DNA of 64,000 nt from positions 24,394-88,393 of the forward strand of contig CALEQZ010000015.1 of NCBI GenBank assembly GCA_937908115.1, read 5' to 3'. A program made the translations under genes and the position numbers. The DNA is from an uncultured Alcaligenaceae bacterium (lineage in GTDB: Bacteria > Pseudomonadota > Gammaproteobacteria > Burkholderiales > Burkholderiaceae_B). Below, piece by piece: positions 18,321-26,922 of this stretch (position 1 is the stretch's first letter; the number at the start of each line of letters is the position of its first letter). The notes below the pieces were generated by a model. That model did no database searches. It worked only from the letters and a program-made list of their open reading frames with translations, and was not told the origin of the DNA.

Positions 18321-19620
18321 GCAGCACGCCCGCGGCGGCCAGGCCGCTGCGCACTGCGCCTTCCAGCACGCCCGGGTAGCCGGTATCGGTCCAGTCGCCG
18401 GCCAGCGCCACCCGGGGCCAGGGTGTTCCCTGGGCCGGGCGCGCCAATCCGGGCACGGCGGCAAAGGTGGCCCGCTTCTCGACGATGCAGGTGCTGTCCT
18501 TGACCGGTGGCATGGGCGCCAGGCCGCGCGGGCGCCGCGCCGCCTGCTCGCGCACCTGTTCGGCCAGTAGCCGCGCGGCATCGGCACGGCCAGGCATGCC
18601 GTCCGCGACGCTGACGACCACGGCCAGCTCGCCCGCGTCGCGCCGTCCCATGAGCGCGGCGCGGTCGAAAACCCATTGGCCCACGTGGCCGCGGGCGGGA
18701 TCTTCGCGCAGCATCATCATGGGCCGGGGCAGGCGCCATGGCGTGGCCAGCGCCAGCGTCACGGTGGCGATGGGCCGATGGGCAAAGGCGCGCAGCGCTG
18801 CCTCCAGCCCAGGCCAGCCATCGCGCCCGGGCAGCCCGGCCAGCAGCGCCGCGGCGACCGTCGGCGCAACGGCCAGTACCGCGGCGTCATACGCTTGCCC
18901 GTCGACCAGCACAGCCTGGTCGTTTTCCGCGCGCAGCGCGCGCACGGCATGGCCGGGACGCCATTGCACCCGCGCTGCTGCCGCATCGGGCCACAGTTCG
19001 GACAGGTCGACGCGCGGCAACAGGATGTCGCTGGCCCGCGCCGAGCCGGCCAGGCCGTCGCGCAGCACCGCCGCGAAAAGCGCCGCGCAGGCCAATGCGG
19101 GCTCGGTATTGAGCGCGGCCACGCACAGTGGTGTCCACAGTTTTTCGCACAGCGGCTCGGGCTGGTCGTGGCGGCGTAGCAGCTGCGCCACCGTCGAACC
19201 CGGCGGCACGCTCCAGCCGGCGGCACGCAGCCGCCGCATCAGCCGCAGCGCAGCCAGCCGTTCGTCCAGTGACAGTCCCCGGGCGCCTGCCAGGGCGGCC
19301 GCTGCGTGCAGCGGCGCGGGCAGGTCGGGGGCGGCCAGGCGAAACGATCCATCCAGGCGTTCCAGGCACAGTCGCGTGCGCAGGAACAGCGCCTGCGGGT
19401 CACGGCCCAGCCGGCGCATCAGCGCCAGCGTTTCGGTGTAGGCGCTCAGGAGGATGTGCTGGCCGTTGTCCAGCGAGGCGCCGCCATCGTGCGCCACGCG
19501 GCGCGCGCGCCCGCCGGGTACGCGGCCCGCTTCGTAGACCGTGACCGCGCAGCCGGCGTCGTGAAGGCGCGTAGCGGCGGCCAACCCCGCCCAGCCCGCA
19601 CCGACGACCGCCACGCGCAT
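18298..19620 (-). CDS. hpnE: Hydroxysqualene dehydroxylase (squalene-associated FAD oxidoreductase)
   Basis: About 440 aa, with an N-terminal FAD motif VVGAGWAGLAAATRLHDAGC and a C-terminal VALAGDWTDTGYPGVLEGAV typical of amine-oxidase/phytoene-desaturase-like flavoproteins. HpnE reduces hydroxysqualene to squalene in the HpnCDE route. It is the last gene of the hpnC-D-E operon. ATG at 19620 starts the conserved domain; GTG at 19638 overlaps the hpnD stop (GTGA) and is an equally reasonable coupled start. Its 3' end overlaps convergent crcB by 23 bp. Confidence 0.88.
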   Translation of the reverse strand: MRVAVVGAGWAGLAAATRLHDAGCAVTVYEAGRVPGGRARRVAHDGGASLDNGQHILLSAYTETLALMRRLGRDPQALFLRTRLCLERLDGSFRLAAPDLPAPLHAAAALAGARGLSLDERLAALRLMRRLRAAGWSVPPGSTVAQLLRRHDQPEPLCEKLWTPLCVAALNTEPALACAALFAAVLRDGLAGSARASDILLPRVDLSELWPDAAAARVQWRPGHAVRALRAENDQAVLVDGQAYDAAVLAVAPTVAAALLAGLPGRDGWPGLEAALRAFAHRPIATVTLALATPWRLPRPMMMLREDPARGHVGQWVFDRAALMGRRDAGELAVVVSVADGMPGRADAARLLAEQVREQAARRPRGLAPMPPVKDSTCIVEKRATFAAVPGLARPAQGTPWPRVALAGDWTDTGYPGVLEGAVRSGLAAAGVLLRNLRAR

Positions 19621-19634
19621 GCCGCTGGCTGCGC

Positions 19635-20501
19635 TCACGTGCGCGACAGCCGGCGCACCACGCCGCGCCCGCCGCTGACCCAGGTTTTCCAGGCAAGCCA
19701 CAGCTTGCGCACCGGCGTAAGCGAAATGCGCTGGTCCAGCACTTGCCACCGCTCGCGTTCGATTTCCTCGAGCAGGGCGTGGTAGATGGCTGCCATCATC
19801 AGGCCGGGCCGCTGGGCACGGCGATCGGCCTCGGGCAGGTTTAGCACCGCCTCCCGGTACAAGGCCCGGGCGCGCTCGGCCTGGAAGCGCATCAGCGCCT
19901 CGAAGCGCTCCGAGTGGCGGGCGTTGAGCACGTCGGCGGCCTTGACGTCGAAGCGCTGCAGCTCATCGATGGGCAGATAAATGCGGCCGCGTCGCGCATC
20001 GTCGCCGACGTCGCGGATGATGTTGGTCAGCTGGAAGGCCAGGCCGAGCTTTTCTGCATAGACGAGCGTGCGCGGGTCGGTGTAGCCGAATACGCCCGCG
20101 GACAGCTCGCCGACCACGCCGGCCGCATGCCAGCAATAGGTGCGAAGTCCGGGCCAGTCGAGGTAGCGGCTTTGCTCCAGGTCCATTTCCATGCCGCGGA
20201 TGACCGCATGCAGCCGCTCCCGGGTGATGCCGTAGGCCTGCAGGTGCGGGGCGAGCGCGCGCGTGACCGGATGCTCCGGCGCACCGTCGAACATGCGATC
20301 CAGCTCCGTGCGCCACCAAGCCAGCTTGATGCGGGCGACCTGCGGGTCGCTGCATTCGTCGACGACGTCGTCGACTTCGCGGCAAAACGCGTACAGCGCG
20401 GTGATGGCGCGGCGCCGCTCCGGCGGCAGGAATAGAAAGGCGTAATAAAAGCTCGAACCGCTGCGGGCGGCCTTTTCCTGGCAGTATTCGTCGGGGCTCA
20501 T
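19635..20501 (-). CDS. hpnD: Presqualene diphosphate synthase
   Basis: A 288-aa trans-isoprenyl synthase (squalene/phytoene synthase fold) joining two farnesyl diphosphates to presqualene diphosphate. Aspartate-rich motifs are present: FCREVDDVVDECSD near residue 44 and NIIRDVGDDARRGRIYLP near 170. It begins MSPDEYCQEKAARSGSSFYY, as in the family. It overlaps hpnC by 4 nt and abuts hpnE. Farnesyl diphosphate would come from ispA at 1.3 kb. Confidence 0.92.
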   Translation of the reverse strand: MSPDEYCQEKAARSGSSFYYAFLFLPPERRRAITALYAFCREVDDVVDECSDPQVARIKLAWWRTELDRMFDGAPEHPVTRALAPHLQAYGITRERLHAVIRGMEMDLEQSRYLDWPGLRTYCWHAAGVVGELSAGVFGYTDPRTLVYAEKLGLAFQLTNIIRDVGDDARRGRIYLPIDELQRFDVKAADVLNARHSERFEALMRFQAERARALYREAVLNLPEADRRAQRPGLMMAAIYHALLEEIERERWQVLDQRISLTPVRKLWLAWKTWVSGGRGVVRRLSRT

Positions 20502-21361
20502 CGGGGATTCGTCTCAGTGTTCCAGGGTGCGGCCCGGCACGCCCGCCACAGCATGACGGCCCAGTCGCGCGGACCCAGCTCGGGGCGCTTGAGGAACACG
20601 TCGCCGCCCGTGGCATCGATGCATTCGAGTATGCGTAAGCCCCCTTGTACCACCAGCCGCAGTTCCAGGCCGATGCGGCCGCCGATGCGGCCGGCCAGCG
20701 GCGCGCCTAACTGCAACTGTGCGCGGGCGCGCGCGGTCTGGGCGCGCATCATTTCCGACCAGGCGGGCGTGACGGCCTGGCGGGCGATGTCCGCATCGGA
20801 CAGCCCGTGGCGGCGCAGCTCCTCTTGCGGCACGTAAACGCGCCCCTTGTTCCAGTCCAGCCGCACGTCCTGCCAGAAATTGGCCAGCTGCAGGCCTGTA
20901 CAGATGGCGTCGGCCAGGCGCAGGTTATCGTCGTTGGCTGCGCCGTACAGATGCAGCATCAGCCGGCCGACCGGATTGGCCGAGCGGCTGCAGTAATCGA
21001 GCAGCGCATCGTAGGTCTCGTAGCGCGCGACCCGCACGTCCTGCTCGAAGGCCGACAGCAGGTCGTAAAAGGGCGCCAGCGGCAGTTGGTGTCGGGCGAT
21101 GGCATCGGCCAGCGGCGCGAAGATCTGCGCCAGCGCGGGATCCGGGTCCGGGCCGCCGCCGGCCGGCCCCAGGCCGATGCGGTGCAGCTCGGCGCGGTAG
21201 GCCGCAAGTGCGCGCAGCCGTTCTTCGGGCGCGGCCTGTCCCTCGTCGGCCAGGTCGTCGGCGCTGCGCGCAAAGCGATAGATGGCCTTTACCGCGCCAC
21301 GCAGCCGCGCCGGCAGCAAAAGCGACGCTACGGGAAAGTTCTCGTAATGGTCAACGGCCAT
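20498..21361 (-). CDS. hpnC: Hydroxysqualene synthase HpnC
   Basis: About 287 aa, the second squalene-synthase-like paralog, turning presqualene diphosphate into hydroxysqualene. Motifs are FARSADDLADEG near residue 34 and ANFWQDVRLDWNKGRVYVP near 150. The reading frame continues to 21577, but MAVDHYENFPVASLLLP at 21361 matches the usual start of this family; ATG at 21379 is the alternative. It is the first gene of hpnC-D-E. No squalene-hopene cyclase (shc) lies in the window, so the fate of squalene is not shown here. Confidence 0.9.
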   Translation of the reverse strand: MAVDHYENFPVASLLLPARLRGAVKAIYRFARSADDLADEGQAAPEERLRALAAYRAELHRIGLGPAGGGPDPDPALAQIFAPLADAIARHQLPLAPFYDLLSAFEQDVRVARYETYDALLDYCSRSANPVGRLMLHLYGAANDDNLRLADAICTGLQLANFWQDVRLDWNKGRVYVPQEELRRHGLSDADIARQAVTPAWSEMMRAQTARARAQLQLGAPLAGRIGGRIGLELRLVVQGGLRILECIDATGGDVFLKRPELGPRDWAVMLWRACRAAPWNTETNPR

Positions 21362-21395
21362 GCCATCGGGGTGGAACATCCATTCAGGGCCCACG

Positions 21396-21401
21396 ATTTT
21401 A
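21396..21401 (-). promoter_or_regulatory. Candidate -10 box for hpnCDE inside a small dyad
   Basis: On the minus strand TAAAAT (21401 to 21396) is enclosed by CCAC and GTGG. It would start transcription about 10-28 nt before the possible hpnC starts. No clear -35 box. Confidence 0.35.
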
Positions 21402-21766
21402 GTGGCTCGGGCCAGGCGCCCTCGGCCGCGCCGGCGTAAGGCGCCCGCGCGGCGCGCTGCCTGCAGTAGACTGGCGGCCTGCAGGATAGTTTCCATCCCG
21501 GCCTCATATCCGCCACGGTATCGATATCGGCCATGGCCCATAACCTGGGCATGGTTCGCCGACACTCGGCCACGCACGCCGCCGCGGGGGTGTCGGCATG
21601 CCTATCGATGAGGTGGCGCGATCGGCGGGCACCGTAGGCCATGGGCTGCTGTGCCGCGGCTGGCCAGGGCGCATGCCGGTGCGCACGGTCAGCCGGGATT
21701 GACGCGACCGGTCTTTCCGGGCAAGTTTGCCCCTTCGCGGACGGCCAGGCCGACCGCTTCCCCGAT
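21402..21766. other. Intergenic region between hpnC and the SDR gene
   Basis: About 365 nt between divergent hpnC (minus) and the SDR gene (plus). Frames here are open on both strands, but the translations match nothing I recognise and lack conserved start contexts. Apart from the candidate hpnC promoter just to the left and the SDR ribosome site just to the right, I see no RNA gene, repeat or terminator. Confidence 0.5.
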
Positions 21767-21777
21767 GGAGGAACGCA

Positions 21778-22500
21778 GTGAAAGACATGTGCGTGTTGGT
21801 GACCGGCGCCACCAAGGGCATAGGCTGGGCGCTTAGCCAGCGGCTGGCCGACCAAGGCTGCCACGTGGTGGGCATTGCCCGGCACACATCCGAAGTGGAT
21901 TTCCCCGGCTACCTCTACGAGTGCGATCTGACCGATGCGGGCCAGACCCAGGACCTGCTGCACGTCATCCGCGAGAAGTTTCCCATAGACGGCGTGGTCA
22001 ACAACGTTGGCCTGGTCATGCCGCAGCCCTTGGGCAGCGTCGACCTGGCGGCGCTGTACCAGGTGCTGGACTTGAACGTGCGCGTGGCGGTGCAGGTCAC
22101 GCAGGCCTTTACCGAAACCATGAAGGCGCGCCGCGCCGGACGCATCGTCAACGTGTGCAGCCGCGTCATCTGGGGCGCGCAGGACCGTACGGCCTATTCC
22201 GCGGCCAAGAGCGCACTGGTCGGTTGCACGCGCACCTGGGCGATCGAGCTTGCCCCCTACGGCATCACCGTCAACGCGGTGGCGCCCGGGCCGGTGGAGA
22301 CCGAGCTCTTCCGGCAGAACCACCCAGTCGGCAGCGAAGCGGAAAAACACGCTTTAGCCTCCATTCCCATGGGGCGGCTGGCCACGCCCAGCGAGGTCGC
22401 GGCGGCCATCGCCTTTTTCCTGTCGGACGAGGCCGGCTTCATCACCGGACAGGTGCTGGGCGTGGACGGCGGCGGCAGCCTGGGCGTGGCGCGGGGCTGA
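21778..22500 (+). CDS. Short-chain dehydrogenase/reductase (FabG-like SDR)
   Basis: A 240-aa classical SDR. It has the NAD(P) motif VTGATKGIGWALS near residues 7-19, VVNNVGLV, the catalytic Ser in VCSRVIWG, and YSAAK with the Tyr/Lys pair. The ending FLSDEAGFITGQVLGVDGG is the common FabG-like C-terminus. The start is GTG at 21778, fixed by GGAGG at 21767-21771 with 6 nt spacing; an ATG nine bases on is weaker. Substrate unknown. It stands between hpnCDE (divergent) and radA. Confidence 0.88.
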   Translation: MKDMCVLVTGATKGIGWALSQRLADQGCHVVGIARHTSEVDFPGYLYECDLTDAGQTQDLLHVIREKFPIDGVVNNVGLVMPQPLGSVDLAALYQVLDLNVRVAVQVTQAFTETMKARRAGRIVNVCSRVIWGAQDRTAYSAAKSALVGCTRTWAIELAPYGITVNAVAPGPVETELFRQNHPVGSEAEKHALASIPMGRLATPSEVAAAIAFFLSDEAGFITGQVLGVDGGGSLGVARG

Positions 22501-22551
22501 CGGCCTGCGCGCTGGCGCCGCCTGCCGCGCTTGGCTGGCGCAGGCGCCGGG

Positions 22552-22557
22552 TAAACT
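22552..22557 (+). promoter_or_regulatory. Candidate -10 box directly before radA
   Basis: TAAACT at 22552-22557 ends 8 nt before the radA ATG at 22566, implying a leader of about 2 nt. TTGGCT at 22531-22536 is spaced 15 bp, short for a -35 box. Confidence 0.3.
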
Positions 22558-22565
22558 GCCCCACC

Positions 22566-23921
22566 ATGGCCAAACCCAAGACCGTTTACACCTGCGCCGC
22601 TTGCGGCGGCACGACGCCCAAATGGCAAGGCCAGTGCCCGCATTGCCAAGCCTGGAACACACTGGAGGAAACCGCCGCGGCGCCGCCTTCGGCGCATCGC
22701 TTTGCGCCGCTTGCGGGCACGGCCGCCCCGGTGCGCTCGCTGGCCGACATCGAAGCGCGCGAACTGCCGCGCATGCCCACCGGCCTGTCCGAATTCGACC
22801 GCGTGCTGGGCGGGGGGCTGGTCGCCGGCGCGGTCGTGCTCATCGGCGGCGATCCCGGCATCGGCAAATCCACGCTGTTGCTGCAGGCCTTGGCCGCCAT
22901 GTCCGAGCGCGCCCGGGTGCTCTACGTCACCGGCGAGGAATCGGCCGAGCAGGTCGCACTGCGCGCGCGCAGGCTAGGACTGCGCACCGCCGAGGTCAGC
23001 CTGCTTGCGGAAATCCGCCTGGAGGCCATCCAGGCCACCCTCGAGCAGCAGCGGCCGGCCGTGGCAGTCATCGACTCGATCCAAACGCTTTATTCCGGTG
23101 AGCTCAATTCCGCGCCCGGTTCGGTGTCGCAGGTACGTGAGTGCGCCGCGCAGCTGACCCGGCTGGCCAAGCAAACCGGTGTGCCCATCGTCATGATCGG
23201 CCACGTCACCAAGGACGGGGCATTGGCCGGCCCGCGGGTGTTGGAGCACATCGTCGACACCGTCCTGTACTTCGAGGGCGATACGCATTCGTCCTTCCGG
23301 CTCGTACGCGCGTTCAAGAACCGCTACGGCGCGGTCAACGAGCTGGGCGTATTCGCCATGACCGACCGCGGCCTGCGCGGCGTGGCCAATCCGTCGGCGC
23401 TGTTTTTGTCGCAGCACGACCAGCAGGTGGCCGGATCGTGCGTCATGGCCACCCAGGAAGGCACGCGGCCGCTGCTGGTGGAGATCCAGGCGCTGGTCGA
23501 CACGGCGCACGTGCCCAACCCGCGCCGGTTGTCGCTGGGGCTGGAGGGCACGCGGCTGGCCATGCTGCTGGCGGTGCTGCATCGCCATGCAGGCGTGGCC
23601 ACCTTCGACCAGGACGTCTTCGTCAACGCCGTCGGCGGGGTGCGCATCGGCGAGCCGGCAGCCGACCTGCCGGTGCTGCTGGCCATCATGTCGTCGCTGC
23701 GCAACCGGCCGCTGCCGCGCGGACTGGTGGCCTTCGGCGAAGTTGGCCTGGCCGGCGAGATTCGCCCGGCGCCGCGCGGGCAGGAGCGCTTGCGCGAGGC
23801 CGCCAAGCTGGGCTTTGGCACCGCCCTGATCCCCAAGGCCAACGCGCCGCGCCAGCCCATCGAGGGGCTGGAGATTTGGGCGGTCGACCGGCTGGAGCAG
23901 GCGCTGGAAAGGCTGCGCTGA
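22566..23921 (+). CDS. radA: DNA repair protein RadA
   Basis: A 451-aa RecA-like helicase that helps branch migration in recombinational repair. Domains in order: a four-Cys zinc finger (YTCAACGGTTPKWQGQCPHC, residues about 8-27), a RecA-type ATPase with Walker A GGDPGIGKSTLLLQ near 95-108, the RadA-specific FKNRYGAVNELGVF motif, and a C-terminal Lon-protease-like domain (GGVRIGEPAADLPVLLAI and onward). Length is normal. The downstream neighbour is convergent dctM after 32 nt. Confidence 0.96.
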   Translation: MAKPKTVYTCAACGGTTPKWQGQCPHCQAWNTLEETAAAPPSAHRFAPLAGTAAPVRSLADIEARELPRMPTGLSEFDRVLGGGLVAGAVVLIGGDPGIGKSTLLLQALAAMSERARVLYVTGEESAEQVALRARRLGLRTAEVSLLAEIRLEAIQATLEQQRPAVAVIDSIQTLYSGELNSAPGSVSQVRECAAQLTRLAKQTGVPIVMIGHVTKDGALAGPRVLEHIVDTVLYFEGDTHSSFRLVRAFKNRYGAVNELGVFAMTDRGLRGVANPSALFLSQHDQQVAGSCVMATQEGTRPLLVEIQALVDTAHVPNPRRLSLGLEGTRLAMLLAVLHRHAGVATFDQDVFVNAVGGVRIGEPAADLPVLLAIMSSLRNRPLPRGLVAFGEVGLAGEIRPAPRGQERLREAAKLGFGTALIPKANAPRQPIEGLEIWAVDRLEQALERLR

Positions 23922-23953
23922 CCGGGCCGGCGTCCGGCCAGCGCAGCCAGCCA

Positions 23954-25234
23954 TCAGCGCGCGTAGGCGAGGTCGCGCAGCAGCAGCGAAAGCTCCGGTA
24001 CGTAGGTGATCAACGCCAGGCAGGCCAGTACTACGGCCACGAAGGGCGCAAGCGGCCGCACCAGCCGCTCCAGCGGCACCTTGCTGACGGTGCAGGCGGC
24101 AAACAGGTTCACGCCGAAGGGTGGGGTGACCATGCCCAGTGCCAGGTTGACGACCATGATGATGCCGAAGTGAACGGGGTCGATGCCGAACTGCGTGGCC
24201 ACCGGCAGCAAAAGCGGCGCGAGCACCACGATCGAAGCCGACGTCTCGATGAACATGCCGATGACGAACAGCGCCACGTTCACGCCGACCAGGAAGCCGT
24301 ACTTGCTGTCGAAGATGCCGGCCAGCCAGTGGCCCAGGGCATCGGGCACGCCCGCCCGGTTGAGCAGGAAGCTGAACACGCCCGCGTTGGCGATGATGAA
24401 CATGATCACCGCCGTCGCGATCACCGAGCGGCGCAGTGTCGCCGACAGCACGCGCAGGTCGATGCGCCGGTAGACGAACATGCCGATGATGGCCGCGTAG
24501 ACCACCGCGACGACCGACGCTTCGGTCGGTGTAAAGACCCCGCCGTAAATGCCGCCCAGGATAATGACCGGCATCAGCAAGGCAAGCCAGGCATGCGAGA
24601 ACGCGCGCCCGAGCGGCATCCGGCCCTCGCCGTCGAGCTTGTCCACTCCGTTGCGGCGTGCGTACAGCCACACGTAGAGCATGAGCGCCAGGCCGATCAG
24701 GATGCCCGGGCCGATGCCCGCGATGAACAGTTCTCCGGTCGATGTGTCGGTCGACACCGCGAACAGGATGAGCGGGATCGAGGGTGGGATGATCACGCCG
24801 AGCTCGGCGGCGGTGGCTTGTAGCGATGCGGCAAACGGGGCGGGGTAGCCATGGCGTACCATGGCCGGGATCAGGATGGCGCCCACCGCAAAGGTGGTCG
24901 CCACGCTCGAGCCCGCCACGGCCGCGAAGATCATGCAGGTCAGCACGCAACTGCACGCCAGCCCGCCCTGTACGCCGCCGACCACGCTCTTGGCGAACTC
25001 GACCATGCGCTCGGAGATGCCGCCGGCCTCCATCAGGTTGCCGGCCAAAATGAAAAACGGCACGGCGACCAGCGGGTATTTGTCCAACGCGGCATAGATT
25101 TGCTGGGCCACCACCAGCCAGGTCAGGTTGCCCGAGACCGCCACGCCCAGCAGGCTGGACAATCCGATCGATACCGCCACCGGCACCGATACGGCGAAGA
25201 ACACGAGCATGGAAAGGATCATGACTTGCGGCAT
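23954..25234 (-). CDS. dctM: TRAP transporter large permease (DctM type)
   Basis: A 426-aa membrane protein with about 12 hydrophobic segments. It has motifs of DctM/SiaM large subunits: FFILAGNLMEAGGISERMVEFA, IPPSIPLILFAVSTDTS and TPPFGVNLFAACTV near the C-terminus. It forms the sodium-driven membrane unit with the small subunit encoded 12 nt upstream. Third gene of dctP-dctQ-dctM. The substrate, probably an organic acid, cannot be named from sequence. Confidence 0.93.
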   Translation of the reverse strand: MPQVMILSMLVFFAVSVPVAVSIGLSSLLGVAVSGNLTWLVVAQQIYAALDKYPLVAVPFFILAGNLMEAGGISERMVEFAKSVVGGVQGGLACSCVLTCMIFAAVAGSSVATTFAVGAILIPAMVRHGYPAPFAASLQATAAELGVIIPPSIPLILFAVSTDTSTGELFIAGIGPGILIGLALMLYVWLYARRNGVDKLDGEGRMPLGRAFSHAWLALLMPVIILGGIYGGVFTPTEASVVAVVYAAIIGMFVYRRIDLRVLSATLRRSVIATAVIMFIIANAGVFSFLLNRAGVPDALGHWLAGIFDSKYGFLVGVNVALFVIGMFIETSASIVVLAPLLLPVATQFGIDPVHFGIIMVVNLALGMVTPPFGVNLFAACTVSKVPLERLVRPLAPFVAVVLACLALITYVPELSLLLRDLAYAR

Positions 25235-25246
25235 GTCGCTCCCCCT

Positions 25247-25744
25247 TCAGCCCTGTGCTTCGCCGGGCACGTCGGCGGCCGTGTCCGGGCCTTCCAGCCA
25301 ACGCGCCAGCACGGCCAGCGCGGCCAGCGTCGTGCCGACCGGGATCGCCAGGTAAATCCATGAAATGGAGATGTTCAGGCTGGGCACGGTCTGGAACCGC
25401 ACCCGCCAGGTCATCTGGCCGCCCACCCAGGCCATGAACAGCAAAAAGCCGATGCAGATGGCCGAAACCAAGCTGTCGAGCCAGCGGCCGCGCGCACCCA
25501 GCGCATTGCGCAGCACGGCCACGCTGATCATGGCGCCTTGCCGGAAGGCCAGCGCCACGCCGAGCAGCACGGCCCAGATCAGCACGGCGCGTGTCAGGAC
25601 TTCGCTCCAGTCCGCCGGCGATTGCAGGACGAATCGGGCGAGCACCTGGTAGAACCCGGCGCCTACGGCCACGACCAGCAGGGCCTGGGCCACGGCGGAA
25701 ACCGTGCGGACCACCCAGCGGTCGATCGCACTGAAAACTTGCAT
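25247..25744 (-). CDS. dctQ: TRAP transporter small permease (DctQ type)
   Basis: A 165-aa protein with four hydrophobic segments and the family core FYQVLARFVLQSPADWSEVLTR, then ISWIYLAIPVGTTLAALAVLARWLE. ATG at 25744 is chosen; a longer frame to 25786 adds unlikely residues. It lies 80 nt after dctP and 12 nt before dctM on the minus strand. Confidence 0.9.
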   Translation of the reverse strand: MQVFSAIDRWVVRTVSAVAQALLVVAVGAGFYQVLARFVLQSPADWSEVLTRAVLIWAVLLGVALAFRQGAMISVAVLRNALGARGRWLDSLVSAICIGFLLFMAWVGGQMTWRVRFQTVPSLNISISWIYLAIPVGTTLAALAVLARWLEGPDTAADVPGEAQG

Positions 25745-25824
25745 GGCGTTGTCCTCGCATGCGCGGCTGGCCGTCGCCACGGGCACACGCGCCCGCTGCG
25801 GCGGCCAGCTGCAGGCCTGGCGGC

Positions 25825-26808
25825 CTACTTGGTGTCGCGTATGGCCTGGATCAGGCCCTTGTCGTACTTCTTGTAGTACTCGGGATAGACGGGCTCGACG
25901 GCGGCTGCGAACGCGGCGGTATCGACGTCCTCCACGACCTGCATGCCTTCCTTCTTGAGTTGCTCGACGCCGGTGCGTTCGACGTTGTCCACGAAATCGC
26001 GCATGGCTTGCGCGGCGGCGCGGCCGGCTTGCTGGAACATCTTTTTCTGGTCATCTGGCAGGCCGTCGTAGACCGAAGGCGACATCAGGACCAGGGCCGG
26101 GCCATAGACGTGGGCAGTCAGCGACAGATGCTTTTGCAGCTGCGACAGCTTGGCCGAGGTGATGACCGACAAGGGGTTTTCCTGTCCGTCTATCGTGCCC
26201 TGCTGCAGCGCCGTGGCCACTTCGGGCCAGGCCATGGGCGTGGGCAGGATGCCAATGCTGCGGAAGGCGGCGATGTGCACCGGGTTTTCGGTGGTGCGGA
26301 TCTTCAGGCCCTTGGCGTCGGCGGGCGTGCGCACCGGGCGCACATTGTTGGTCAGGTGCCGAAACCCCTGTTCGCCCCAGGCCAGCGCCACGATGCCGCG
26401 TTGCGGGAACTTGGCCAGCATGTCTTGTCCAATAGGGCCGTCCAGCACTTTGCGGGCGTGTTCCAGGTCGCGCAGCAGGAATGGGATGTCGAACACGCCG
26501 GTTTCGGGCACGAAGTTCAGCGTCGCGCCGGTCGAGACGATGGCCAGGTCGATGGTGCCGATCTGCAGGCCCTCGATCACCTCGCGCTCACCGCCCAGGG
26601 CGCTGTTGGGGAACTGCTGTATCTTGAACTTGCCGTCGCTGGCCTGCTCGACGGATTTGGCAAAGGCTTCGCCGCCGGCGCCGTAGTGCGAATTGGTCGA
26701 CAGGGCGTAGGCCATCCGCAGCGTGGTCTGCGCCGAGGCGGCGGGCGCCGCGGCCAGTGCGGCGGCGGCCACGCAAGCCGCCACCGATGCGGAAAGGAAA
26801 TTGCGCAT
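25825..26808 (-). CDS. dctP: TRAP transporter periplasmic solute-binding protein (DctP family)
   Basis: A 327-aa DctP/SiaP protein. It has a Sec signal peptide (MRNFLSASVAACVAAAALAA with cleavage likely after ASA, about residue 26) and family features ALSTNSHYGAGGEAFAKSVE, FPNSALGGEREVIEGLQIGT, and the ligand-binding Arg in KGLKIRTTENPVH. AGGAGA precedes the ATG at 26808. It is first in dctP-Q-M, so promoter control probably acts here; a paired GGTACC repeat lies just upstream. Ligand unknown. Confidence 0.92.
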   Translation of the reverse strand: MRNFLSASVAACVAAAALAAAPAASAQTTLRMAYALSTNSHYGAGGEAFAKSVEQASDGKFKIQQFPNSALGGEREVIEGLQIGTIDLAIVSTGATLNFVPETGVFDIPFLLRDLEHARKVLDGPIGQDMLAKFPQRGIVALAWGEQGFRHLTNNVRPVRTPADAKGLKIRTTENPVHIAAFRSIGILPTPMAWPEVATALQQGTIDGQENPLSVITSAKLSQLQKHLSLTAHVYGPALVLMSPSVYDGLPDDQKKMFQQAGRAAAQAMRDFVDNVERTGVEQLKKEGMQVVEDVDTAAFAAAVEPVYPEYYKKYDKGLIQAIRDTK

Positions 26809-26832
26809 GGGTCTCATCTCCTGGGGTTTCTT

Positions 26833-26866
26833 AGAATATCGGTACCCTCCGCCCGTCGGCGGTACC
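26833..26866 (-). promoter_or_regulatory. dctP promoter region with two GGTACC repeats 20 bp apart
   Basis: On the minus strand TATTCT (26838 to 26833) is a plausible -10 box for dctP. GGTACC occurs at 26841-26846 and again at 26861-26866, exactly 20 bp apart, each continued by a similar sequence (CTCCGCCC and TTCCGGCC). The repeats cover the spacer and -35 zone, where an operator would be expected. Confidence 0.4.
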
Positions 26867-26922
26867 TTCCGGCCGCCCATGATAGCGGCATTTTCCCTTT
26901 CCCTTCCTGAAGGGTTTGCCCC

